Below the pieces are notes generated by a model. It saw only the letters and a list, made by a program, of their open reading frames with translations, searched no databases and was not told where the DNA came from. A DNA stretch of 64,000 nucleotides from Tepidimonas sediminis. Its GTDB lineage: Bacteria; Pseudomonadota; Gammaproteobacteria; Burkholderiales; Burkholderiaceae_C. The stretch covers positions 45,350 to 109,349 of the forward strand of contig NZ_VJND01000010.1 in NCBI RefSeq assembly GCF_007556605.1. Direction: 5' to 3'. Below are positions 1 through 10,867 of the stretch, piece by piece. The translations under genes and the position numbers were made by a program. Every line of letters begins with the position of its first letter. The first letter of the stretch is position 1.

Positions 1-455
1 TTGCCCACGCCGGCGATCAGCAGCGCGATCAGGATCGCCGGAAACGACAGCATCACGTCGCACAACCGCATCAGCAGCGCATCGAGCCAGCCGCCGACGA
101 AGCCGGCCAGCAGCCCCAGCGCCACGCCGATGGCCACCGACAGCGCCACCGACACCAGCCCGACGAACAGCGAGATGCGCGCGCCGTAGATCAGGGCCGA
201 GAGGATGTCGCGCCCCTGATCGTCGGTACCGAGCGGGTAGCGCCACGTGCCCTCCGGGTACCACACCGGTGGCAGGCGCGCGTCGGCCAGGTCGAGGCTG
301 GCCAGGTCGAACGGGTTGTGCGGCGCCACCCAAGGCGCCAGCAACGCGGCCAGCCCGCACGTCAGCGCGATCGCCGCCGCCAGCATCGCGGTGGGCGAAC
401 GGCGCAAGCTGTAGCCGAGGTCGCTGTCCCACCAGCGCATCCAAGCTGCACGCAT
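1..455 (-). CDS. Peptide ABC transporter permease, DppC type (3' end cut by window)
   Basis: Inner-membrane permease subunit of a family-5 peptide/nickel-type ABC importer. The visible 151 residues start at an ATG (453-455) preceded by an AAAGGAA ribosome site. A hydrophobic helix at about residues 20-45 is followed by the motif GTDDQGRDILS, typical of DppC/OppC just before the transport domain, and then by two hydrophobic stretches. The gene runs off the left edge before the EAA loop. It lies about 65 bp downstream of the DppB-type permease, in the same direction, so the order is binding protein, permease B, permease C. The transported substrate cannot be told from sequence; ATPase genes would be expected beyond the window. 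Confidence 0.88.
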   Translation of the reverse strand, partial: MRAAWMRWWDSDLGYSLRRSPTAMLAAAIALTCGLAALLAPWVAPHNPFDLASLDLADARLPPVWYPEGTWRYPLGTDDQGRDILSALIYGARISLFVGLVSVALSVAIGVALGLLAGFVGGWLDALLMRLCDVMLSFPAILIALLIAGVG

Positions 456-520
456 GTTCGGGGTTCCTTTCAAAAAGCGACGGCGCCGCCCGCTGCCGGC
501 ACGGCGGCGCATGCCCTGGT

Positions 521-1501
521 TCAGTGACCGCTGCCGCGCTCCACGCGCAGGCGCGGATCGACCGCGAAGTACAGCAGGTCCACGATCAGGTTGATGACCA
601 CGAAGATCAGCGCGATCAAGCAGAGGTAGGCCGCCATCACTGGAATGTCGGCGAACGTCACCGCCTGGATGAACAGCAGCCCCATGCCGGGCCACTGGAA
701 CACCGTCTCGGTGATGATCGCGAACGCGATCAGGCCGCCCAGCTGCAGCCCGGTGATCGTGATGACCGGCACCAGCGTGTTCTTCAGCGCATGGCCGAAG
801 TGGATCGCGCGGTCGGTGAGCCCGCGCGCGCGCGCGAACTTGATGTAGTCGGTGCGCAGCACCTCCAGCATCTCGGCGCGCACCAGCCGCATGATCAGCG
901 CGAGCTGAAACACCGCCAGCGTCAGCGCCGGCAGCACCAGGTGGCGCCAGCCGCCCGGCGCCAGCAGCGCGCTCGAGAACCAGCCCAGCTGCACCACCTC
1001 GCCGCGGCCGAAGCTGGGCAGCCAGCCCAGCTGCACCGCAAACACCAGGATCAGCACGATGCCGATCAGGAACGTCGGCAGCGACACCCCCAGCAGCGAC
1101 AGCGTCATGAACAGCTGCGCCAGCCAGGTGCCGCGCCTGAGCGCCGCGTACACCCCCATCGGGATGCCCAGTGCCAGCGCCAGCGCCGCGGCCAGCAGCG
1201 CCAGCTCCAGCGTCGCCGGCAACCGCTCGGCGATCAGCTGCGCCACCGGCACGCCCTGGCGCAGGCTGACGCCGAAGTCGCCGCGCAGCGCCTGGCCGAC
1301 GAAGTGCGTGAACTGCACGACGAAGGGTCGGTCCAGCCCCAGCTCGGCGCGCACGCGCGCCACCTCCTCGGGCGTGGCGTCCTGGCCCAGGATCTGCAGC
1401 ACGGGATCGCCCACGTACTGAAACAGCATGAAGGCCACGAACGCCACGGCCAGCATCACCAGCGCCGCCTGCAGCAGGCGGCGCAACACGAAGGCCAACA
1501 T
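521..1501 (-). CDS. Peptide ABC transporter permease, DppB type
   Basis: About 326 residues, the usual DppB/OppB length. The N-terminus (MLAFVLRRLLQAALVMLAVA) is the classic membrane anchor of this family. Six hydrophobic segments are visible, and the EAA-type loop that contacts the ATPase (TDYIKFARARGL) lies around residues 215-235. I chose the ATG at 1501 because a GGAGG sits 9 bases upstream; a TTG two codons earlier is too close to that site. It follows the binding protein gene by about 110 bp and precedes the DppC-type permease, so it is probably in one operon with them. Dipeptide, oligopeptide, nickel or glutathione import are all possible. Confidence 0.93.
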   Translation of the reverse strand: MLAFVLRRLLQAALVMLAVAFVAFMLFQYVGDPVLQILGQDATPEEVARVRAELGLDRPFVVQFTHFVGQALRGDFGVSLRQGVPVAQLIAERLPATLELALLAAALALALGIPMGVYAALRRGTWLAQLFMTLSLLGVSLPTFLIGIVLILVFAVQLGWLPSFGRGEVVQLGWFSSALLAPGGWRHLVLPALTLAVFQLALIMRLVRAEMLEVLRTDYIKFARARGLTDRAIHFGHALKNTLVPVITITGLQLGGLIAFAIITETVFQWPGMGLLFIQAVTFADIPVMAAYLCLIALIFVVINLIVDLLYFAVDPRLRVERGSGH

Positions 1502-1614
1502 CGGCAAAACCCTCCGGACGGCGCGCGCGGCACGGCGGACACGCGCGTCGTGACGACGTCAAGCGGACCCGGGCGCCCGCGACCGAGGGCGACGCCCGGG
1601 CGGCGGCAGGCGGC

Positions 1615-3186
1615 TCAGTTCACCTGGATCAGGCGCCAATCGAGCCGGTTGTCGGCGCGGTGCACGACCTCGACGTTCTTCTTCATCGCCCACGGAATGA
1701 TCTGGTTGTGCAGCGGAATGTGCACCACGTCGTCGTTGTGCATCTGCAGCGCCTCGGTCAGCAGGCGCGGGCGGATGTAGGGGTCGGTCTCGGTCTTGGC
1801 GCGGTCGATCACGGCGTCCAGCTTCGGGTTGCTGTAGCGCCCGACGTTGTAGTTGCCGTCGCCGCCCGGCCCCGGCGTGTGCACCAGCGACTGCAGGCTG
1901 TAGAGCGCGTCGAACGTCGGCACCCCCCAGCCCAGCATGTAGATGCTGGCCTCGTAGCGCTGGATCATCGGGAAGTAGGTGGTCAGCGGCAGCGTGCGCA
2001 GCTTGGCCTTGACGCCGATGCGCGCCCACATCGCGGTGACCGCCTGGCAGATCTGCTCGTCGTTGATGTAGCGGTTGTTCGGGCAGGCGAAGTCCACCTC
2101 GAAGCCGTCCTTGTAGCCGGCCTCGGCCAGCAGCCGCCTGGCCGCCTCGACGTCGTACGGCAGACGCTTGTGCACCGACTCGCTCCAGCCGGCCACCTGC
2201 GGCGCCACCAGCGCGCCGGTGGGCTGGCTCAGGCCCCGCATCGTGACACGGTGGAGGGTGTCGATGTCGATCGCCTGGTACAGCGCCTTGCGCACGCGCA
2301 GATCCTTCAGCGGGTTCTTGCCCTTGACGTTGCTGCCGGGCAGCTCGTCACGGAACTGGTCCATGCCGAGGAAGATGGTGCGGTTCTCGACGCCGTCGAT
2401 GACCTTCAGGTTGGGGTTGGCGCGCAGGCGCGGCAGGTCCTGCGGCGTGGGGTCGAGCACGAAGTCCACCTCGCCCGACAGCAGCGCGGCCATGCGCGTG
2501 GCGTCGGCCTTGATCGGGGTGTAGACGATCTCGGTGACGTTGGTGGCGGGCTTGCCCCAGTAGTCGGGGTTGCGCTCCAGCACCAGGCGCTGATCCGGCA
2601 CCCACTGCTTCAGGCGGAACGGACCGGTGCCGTTGGCGTTGCGGTGCGCGAAATTTTCCTCCGCCGACTTCATGTCCTTGGGCTGCACCGAACGGTTTTT
2701 CTCGGCCCAGGCCTTGTTCATGATGCGCAGCTCGGTGAGCTGGTTGAGCAGCACCGGGTTGGGGCCCTTGAGCAGGATGTCCACCGTCAGGTCGTCCACC
2801 TTGACCACCTTGTCGATGCCCTGCGTGTAGATGGCGAAGTTGGAGGTCCTGGCCATCGCGCGCTGCACCGAGAAGACCACGTCGTCGGCCGTCAGCGGCG
2901 CGCCATCGTGGAACTTGACGCCCTTGCGCAGCGTGAAGCGGATCTGCGTCGGGCTGATCTCGCGCCAGCCCTGCGCCAGCAGCGGCTCGACCTTGAAGGT
3001 CTTGCTGTTGTAGTAGACCAGCGACTCGTAGACGGCGGCGTGGATGCCGTTGGACAACGCGTTGTTCTGCGAATGGATGTCCCAGGAGGGAATCTCGCCG
3101 GCGCTGGCCCACTTGAACGTCTTGGCCCACGCGCCGCCCATGCCGAGCGCAAGCGCGGCGGCCACGGCGATCACGGTGCGTTGCAT
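1615..3186 (-). CDS. Peptide ABC transporter substrate-binding protein (SBP family 5)
   Basis: Periplasmic binding protein of about 523 residues, the normal size for DppA/OppA-like proteins. The N-terminus (MQRTVIAVAAALALGMGGAWA) is a clean Sec signal peptide with an Ala-x-Ala cleavage site and no lipobox, so a soluble periplasmic protein is expected. Family features include the opening 'WDIHSQNN...YESLVYY', the segment 'FTLRKGVKFHDGAPLTADDV' at about residues 95-120, and the late 'GWGVPTFDALYSL'. The ATG at 3186 is preferred over a GTG three codons upstream because AGGTGAG is properly spaced from it. First gene of the importer cluster on the minus strand. The ligand is unknown. Confidence 0.93.
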   Translation of the reverse strand: MQRTVIAVAAALALGMGGAWAKTFKWASAGEIPSWDIHSQNNALSNGIHAAVYESLVYYNSKTFKVEPLLAQGWREISPTQIRFTLRKGVKFHDGAPLTADDVVFSVQRAMARTSNFAIYTQGIDKVVKVDDLTVDILLKGPNPVLLNQLTELRIMNKAWAEKNRSVQPKDMKSAEENFAHRNANGTGPFRLKQWVPDQRLVLERNPDYWGKPATNVTEIVYTPIKADATRMAALLSGEVDFVLDPTPQDLPRLRANPNLKVIDGVENRTIFLGMDQFRDELPGSNVKGKNPLKDLRVRKALYQAIDIDTLHRVTMRGLSQPTGALVAPQVAGWSESVHKRLPYDVEAARRLLAEAGYKDGFEVDFACPNNRYINDEQICQAVTAMWARIGVKAKLRTLPLTTYFPMIQRYEASIYMLGWGVPTFDALYSLQSLVHTPGPGGDGNYNVGRYSNPKLDAVIDRAKTETDPYIRPRLLTEALQMHNDDVVHIPLHNQIIPWAMKKNVEVVHRADNRLDWRLIQVN

Positions 3187-3360
3187 GTCACTCACCTGTC
3201 AGGATGTTGAAAGCCTCTACTATGCCGCATCCGCCTCGCCGGGCGGCCGCAGGGAAACCCTCGCGCCGACGGGGAAAGCGCCCAAGGCGCCCGGAGTCGG
3301 CGGCGCGGTTGTCGTCTGCGCGACAGGTGAAGAGGCCGCAAGACGCCGGCCGGCGGCGCC

Positions 3361-4431
<1,071 letters not shown>

Positions 4432-4489
4432 GGATGCTCCTTGTTCTGCGTTCGGTCCCATCGTTGAGGCGCGCCGCGCCACGGTCGGG

Positions 4490-5800
4490 TCATTCGGCGG
4501 GCGGGGGCGGCAGCGGCTGCGCGCGCGGCCACAGCGCCCACAGCTGCAGCGGCTGTTTCAGCCCCGCGGCCAGCGGGTAGGCCTGCTCGCCCCAGCCAGT
4601 GAAGAAGTCCGCGCGCGCCGCACCGACGATGGCCGCGCCGGTGTCCTGCGCCACCACCAGGCGCCGCAGGCGCGCCACCGGCCCGCTGGAGACCAGCCAC
4701 AGCGGCGTGCCGTACGGCACCGCGTCGCGGTCCACCGCCACCGACCGCCCCGGGGTGAGCGCCACGCCCTGCGCGCCACGCGGGCCGGCCTGCGCCGCCA
4801 GCGCATCCAGCGGCTCCTCGCGAAAGAACACCACGCGCGGGTTGGTCCACAGCAGCTCCTCGACGCGCTGCGGGTTGGCCGCGGCCCAGGCACGCAGCGC
4901 CTCCCAGGTGCCTTCGCGGATCTCGCCGCGCTGCAGCAGCGTGCGCATCACGCTCTGATAGGGGTGGCCGTTGTGCGCGGCAAACGCCAGCCGCACCAGG
5001 CGCACCTGGCCGTCCGGCTCGGTCAGGCGCAGCCGGCCCGAGCCCTGGATGTGCAGCAGCAAGGCATCAAGCGGGTCGGCCAGCCACGCCAGCGCGTGCG
5101 GCGCCAGCAGCGCCTGCACCTGCGGGTCGGCGTCGATCTGGCGCCGCGTGCGCCACGGTTGGCCGGCCGCGGCGGCCAGCGCCGGCGGCGGCGCATACAG
5201 CGGCACGCGGTGCACGGCGTCGCGCTGGCGCCGTGCCGGCAGCTCCGGCTCGTAGTAGCCGGTCAGCAGCCCGGCGGGCGCGCTGCCGTCCGTGGCCAGC
5301 ACGCGGTACGGCTGCCAGTGGCGCATGACCCAGACGTGGCGCGTCTCGGCGTCGGCCAGCGTCAGGCGGCGGATCTCCGGACACAGCGCCCCCCAGGGCG
5401 CGGCCGGGCGTTCGCAGCTGCGCAGCCACGCGTCCCAGACGTCGTGCAGCGCATCGGTGCCCCAGCCGGGCAGGTCGCGGTAGCGCACCGGCTGCCACAG
5501 CGCCTTGCCGCGCGGCAGCGGCGGCGGCAGCGGTGCCGCATCGGCCCAGCGCCAGATCGGGTGCTGCGGCGCCAGCACCGGTTCGGCGCGCGTGTCGTCC
5601 AACGCCTCTGCCGTCGCGGCGGAGCCGGACGGCGGCGCCGGCACCGGGGCGGGAACCGCCGGGGCCGGCGCCGACTCTGCCGGTACAGTCGTGTCGCCCG
5701 GCGTGGCCACCGGCGCCGGCGTGCCGCAGGCCGCCAGCGCCAGCGCCAGCCCCGCCGGCCACGTCCGGCTCCACCCAACGCCGCCCGCGCCCTGCCCCAT
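4490..5800 (-). CDS. mltA: Membrane-bound lytic murein transglycosylase A (MltA)
   Basis: Lipoprotein of about 436 residues that cleaves peptidoglycan glycan strands. The N-terminus ends in a lipobox (LALALAACG), predicting lipidation and outer-membrane anchoring; a Pro/Ala-rich linker of about 50 residues follows. The MltA domain contains GLLTGYYEPELPARR, the IQGSGRL segment and the C-terminal 3D domain with VAQDTGAAIVGAARADFF, whose Asp residues hold the catalytic acid. I start at the ATG at 5798-5800 because it puts a proper signal peptide first; no strong ribosome site is visible, so a slightly upstream start is possible. Its start codon overlaps the start of a small plus-strand ORF. Confidence 0.9.
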   Translation of the reverse strand: MGQGAGGVGWSRTWPAGLALALAACGTPAPVATPGDTTVPAESAPAPAVPAPVPAPPSGSAATAEALDDTRAEPVLAPQHPIWRWADAAPLPPPLPRGKALWQPVRYRDLPGWGTDALHDVWDAWLRSCERPAAPWGALCPEIRRLTLADAETRHVWVMRHWQPYRVLATDGSAPAGLLTGYYEPELPARRQRDAVHRVPLYAPPPALAAAAGQPWRTRRQIDADPQVQALLAPHALAWLADPLDALLLHIQGSGRLRLTEPDGQVRLVRLAFAAHNGHPYQSVMRTLLQRGEIREGTWEALRAWAAANPQRVEELLWTNPRVVFFREEPLDALAAQAGPRGAQGVALTPGRSVAVDRDAVPYGTPLWLVSSGPVARLRRLVVAQDTGAAIVGAARADFFTGWGEQAYPLAAGLKQPLQLWALWPRAQPLPPPPAE

Positions 5801-5948
5801 GACGCTGCTGCTGCTCGAAGCCCTCGGTGCCCTGCTGCTGTTCGTGTTCATCGTCTGGTGGACCATGTTCGCCGGCCGCAAGCGCGGCGAGCCGCCGCCG
5901 GTCGACGCCCCCGCGCCACCGGCGCGCGAGGACGACCCGCCGCGCTGA
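5799..5948 (+). CDS. Small single-pass membrane protein, hypothetical
   Basis: A 49-residue ORF filling the gap between mltA and the Nit amidase gene, on the opposite strand to both. Residues 2-23 form one strongly hydrophobic helix (LLLLEALGALLLFVFIVWW). It is followed by TMFAGRKRGE, a positive patch giving an inside-facing C-terminus, and a Pro/Ala-rich acidic tail. That pattern looks like a real small membrane protein rather than a chance ORF, and I have a loose memory of similar short ORFs in related genomes. Against it: no ribosome site is visible, and its ATG overlaps the mltA ATG by two bases. Function unknown. Confidence 0.5.
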   Translation: MTLLLLEALGALLLFVFIVWWTMFAGRKRGEPPPVDAPAPPAREDDPPR

Positions 5949-5967
5949 ACCCGCCGGCGCGCCCCCA

Positions 5968-6770
<803 letters not shown>

Positions 6771-6774
<4 letters not shown>

Positions 6775-9700
6775 GGGGTGCGCTCCGTGGCAGGGTTGAC
6801 TTCGCGGCCGGGTTCGATGGTACGCGCCACGCGCTCCACCTGAGGATCGTCCCAGCGGCCGGTGATGCGGAAGGTCTGGGTGGCGGCGGCCTGCAGCGGC
6901 TGGCGCAGCACCAGTTGCGCCAGGAAGGTGCCCAGACCGGTGACCGGGTTGACCAGCCCGGCCAGCAGCGAGGCGGTGCCGGCGTTGAGCTCCGGCACCA
7001 CCACGGCGGTGAGGTCGGCAGTCTCGCGCACGAGGTCGGCGCTGCCCTCCATCAGCACGGCGGCGCTGACGCCGCGCATCTGCAGGTCGCGCGTGCTGGC
7101 CACGCCGCGCGCCAGCTGCACGTGGCCGCGCACGAGGTCGAAGGCGAAGCCCTCGCTGAAGACGTCGCGGAAGTCCAGCGTCAGCCGCCGCGGCAGCGAC
7201 TGCAGGCTCAGCACCCCCAGCAGCCGTCCGATGCCGGGTTCGGCCTTGAGGAACTGGCCGCGCTGCAGGTCCAACGCCAGCTCCCCGGACAGCGTCGGGG
7301 TGTGCAGCGCCAGCGGCGAACCGATCCAGCCGAGGCTGCCCTCCAGCCGGCCGCGGCCGCCGCGCAGTGCGCCGCCCAGGCCGAAGCGTTCCAGCAACGC
7401 GCCCGCGTCGTCGATGTCCAGCCGCAGCTGCAAGGCGGTGCGCCGCGCCGCGGCGGCCTGGCCCGGCGCGGTCAGCGCGGCGGTCGGCGCCCAGTTGCCG
7501 CGCGCGCTCAGGCGCGCCTCCGGCAGCGTCAGCTGCAGCGACTCCAGCCGCCACTCACGCACGCTGCCGGCACCCTGCGCGGCCTCGCGGTTGACCGCCT
7601 GCACCTGAAGGCGGCCGAGCGCACGGCCGCCGAGCTCGAAATCCTCCACCACCACGTCCAGCGCCGGCAGCGTGCGCGGCTGCGTCGCCAGCCGCTCCAC
7701 GTCCGCCTCGGCCCCGCGCGGCAATCGCAGCCGCGCCAGGCGCGCCGTCACGCGCGGCTGCGCACCGGCGTCGAGCTCCAGCGTGCCGTCGAGCTGGTGC
7801 GCCGCCACGCTCAGGCGCCAGACGTCGTCGCTGCGGCTGCCCCCCACGCTGACGGCGTCGAACGCGCGCCCATCCCACAGCAGCCGCTCCACGCCGACGC
7901 CGTAGCGGGTCGGCCAGTACGCGCGCGCCTGGACATCGGCCGGTCCGCCGCCGTCGGCCCCGGACGCGGCCAGCGCCGCCTGCCAGGCATCGACGTCCAG
8001 CTGCGGCAGGCGCAGCGCCGCCACCACACCGGCCTGCGGCCAGGACGGCACGTCGGCGCCCAGCGCCAGCCGACCGCGGCCGACCACCGTGCGTGCGCCG
8101 CGGTGCTCGCGCTCGTACTCGGCGTACAGCGCCCCGCCCGGCAACGCCGGCGCCTGCACGCTCAGCTGCAGGCGGTCGCGCCGGCTGCCGTCGCGCGCCG
8201 GCGCCAGCGGCTGCAGCGTCACGCGTGTGCGCCAGGCGGCCTCGGCCGGCTTGGCCAGCGGCGCCGGCAGGCTCAGCGCCAGCCCTGCCAGATCGCTGTC
8301 CACGGCCAGTTCGATATTGCCGCCTTGCGCCAGCAGCGTCACGCCGTAGCGTGCCTCGCCCTGCGTCACGCCGCCCAGCCAGCGCGCCCACGCCCAATCG
8401 GGGCTGGCGCGCAGGCCGGCGGCGGTGACCACGCCCTGGCCCTGAAAGCGCACCCGCCCGCCGTCCTGCGGCGCCATGCCGCCGCTGAAACGCAGCTCGC
8501 CACCCAGCAGGCGCGCGCTGGCCTGCGGCACGCGAAAGCCCTGCTCGGTGAAGTCCAGCGTGCCGCGCACCTCGCGCAGCCAGGGCGCCTCCGCCTCGAG
8601 GCGCAGGTCGTTGCCGGCCAGCCGCACCTGGCCACGCACGCGGGTGGCCTCGACGTCGTCCAGCGGCATGGCCAGCTCCAGCGCCACCTCGACGCTGCCG
8701 CTGGCCTGTGCGGCGGCCAGCACGCCGCCGGTGTAGCCCTGCACCGGCGACTGCGCCACGAAGCGCAGCGCCTCCGGCGCCGGCCCGCGCACCTGGCCCT
8801 GCACCTGCAGCCGGGGATGGTCGGCCAGGTAGTCCGGAATCAGGGCGCGCGTCTGCAGCGCGCGCAGCTGCGGCAAGCCGGCGACGCTGCCGTGCGCGTC
8901 GCGGATCTCCAGCCGCGTGCCCTCGATGCGCAGCTCGGCCTGCAGCCGCTCCAGCGCCGGCCAGGCCGGCTGCCCGGACGGCAACAGGTAGGCCGGCGCA
9001 TAGTCCAGCGTCACGTCGTGCAGCTGCGCCTGCACCTCGAAGACGCCCTGGCCGCGCTCGGGGAACGGAAAGTCCCACAGGTCGCCCTGCAGGCGAAAGC
9101 GCACGTCGCTGGCGCGGCCGGCGCGGATCGCCGCCTTCAGGTAGGCGCGCGTGTCGGCCCCCACCGTCAGCGGCAGGTAACGCACCACGCGCGCGGCCTC
9201 GGCGCGGCTGAGGCGCACGTCCAGATCGAGCTCGCCGGGAAAGCGGTCGCGCGCGCCGCTGCGCTGCGGATCGGCGGTACGCCAGCGCAGCCGGCCGCGC
9301 CCCTGCGCGTCGGCGTTGGCAAAACGCAGCTCGCCCACCTCCAGTTCGATGCGCTGGCCGTCGTGCCACCAGCGCGCCTGCGCGTGCAGCTCGTCGAACG
9401 CCAGCCGCGGCTCCTCGAAGCCGCCGGGCAGCGTCACCGCCCCGTGCCGCAGCGCCACCTCGGCGCGCCCGCCGCGCTCGTCGAAATCGAAGCTGGCCTC
9501 CACCCCCTCCACGCCCGGCCGGCCCCAGGCACCGGCGGCATGCGCCTCCACCTGGCCAGCGGCCAGCGCCAGCCCCTGCACGCGCCCGCGCCCGGACCAG
9601 CGCGCCGGCTCGCCGGCACGCGCCGGCGCCTGCCAGCGCAGCTCCAGCTGCTGCGCCACCCCGCGCGGACGCAGCGCATCCAGCCAGCGGCTGGCCTCGC

Positions 9701-10859
9701 CCAGCGGCAACACGCGACCCAGCCGCTGCAGCATGTCCAGATCCAGACGCTCGGCCGCCAGGTTCCAGGCGCGCCATTCGCCCGCCTCACCCAGCGTGTA
9801 GCCCAGCCGCAGGTCGCCACCTGGCCAGGCGGCGCCGTCGGCGGCGCGCAGCGCCAGCCCCTCGGTCCGCCACGTCACGCTGGCACCGTCGCGCTGGGCG
9901 CGCAGGCGAGCGCGCAGGTCGGCCAGCGCCAGCGGCTCGTGCGCCGCCGCGCTCCAGCCGATGCGCACGTCCTGCACGTGCACGTCGGCGGTCAGCGCCT
10001 CCCAATGCCCGGCGCGCAGCTCACCCCAGGCGCGCAGCGCCCCGCGCCCCTGCAGCGTCTGCAGGCCCCACGGCGCCAGGTCCAGCGCCTGCGCCAGCGG
10101 CGCGGCGTCCAGCTGCGGCGCCTCCAGGTACCACGGCCCGGACCAGCGCCGCCAGTCGCCGCGATCCAGCTGCCACGGCGGCTGGGTGAAGCGGGCGCGC
10201 CAGCTCAGCCGCCGGCCCCAGCCGGGCGGTGGCGTGGCATCGATGCGCAGCTCGTGGCGCCAGCCGCCGTTGCGCGTCACCACCAGCACGTCGGTCAGCA
10301 CCAGCGGCGGCGCCTGCGGTCGGCGCTCGTCGATCCATTCGATGCGCGCCGACCGCAGCGCCACCTCGCGCTGCGCGAACAGCCAGTCGGCCAGCGCCCC
10401 GTCGCTGCGGCCGGCGCCCACGTCCAGCCCCGCCACCAGGATGCGTCCGTCGGCCAGCCGGCGCACCTGCACGTCCAGCCCGTCGATGACCAGCTGCTCC
10501 AGCCCCAACGCCAGCAGCGCACGCGGCGACAGCAGCGCCTGCGCCTGCGGCACGTGCAGCGCCTCGCGTCCTTCGGAGTCGTACAGCCGGATGCCGTGCA
10601 GCACCACGTGGGGCGCCAGCCCCCCCCGGCGCACCTCCAGCCGCTCCAGGGTCGTGCGCACCCCCAGGGCGCGTGTGGCCGCGGCCTCCACCGCGCCGCG
10701 CCAAGCGTCGGCGCGCGGCACAATCCAGCCCTGCAACGCCCCCCAGATGACCAGCAGCGCCAGCCACCAGGCCACGGCGATCCCGAACAGCCAGCGGGAC
10801 GCCAGCGCCAGCAGGCGCCACGGCCACGGCGGGGTCCGGTCAACCTGGGTCGAAGTCAC
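6771..10859 (-). CDS. YhdP / AsmA-like family protein (TIGR02099 type)
   Basis: A very large protein of 1362 residues, normal for the YhdP group. One N-terminal transmembrane helix lies at about residues 14-45 (WLFGIAVAWWLALLVIWGAL). The rest is a long periplasmic body of repeated beta-rich segments with a DUF3971/AsmA-like C-terminus (LLARLVNPVTGLGTFLAQL-like close). YhdP, TamB and YdbH-type proteins form periplasm-spanning bridges that help move phospholipid to the outer membrane; that role is taken from E. coli. The best start is a GTG at 10859, only 8 bp from the divergent glnE ATG, with no obvious ribosome site. The stop overlaps the Nit amidase start. Confidence 0.87.
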
Positions 10860-10867
10860 GCCAAATT

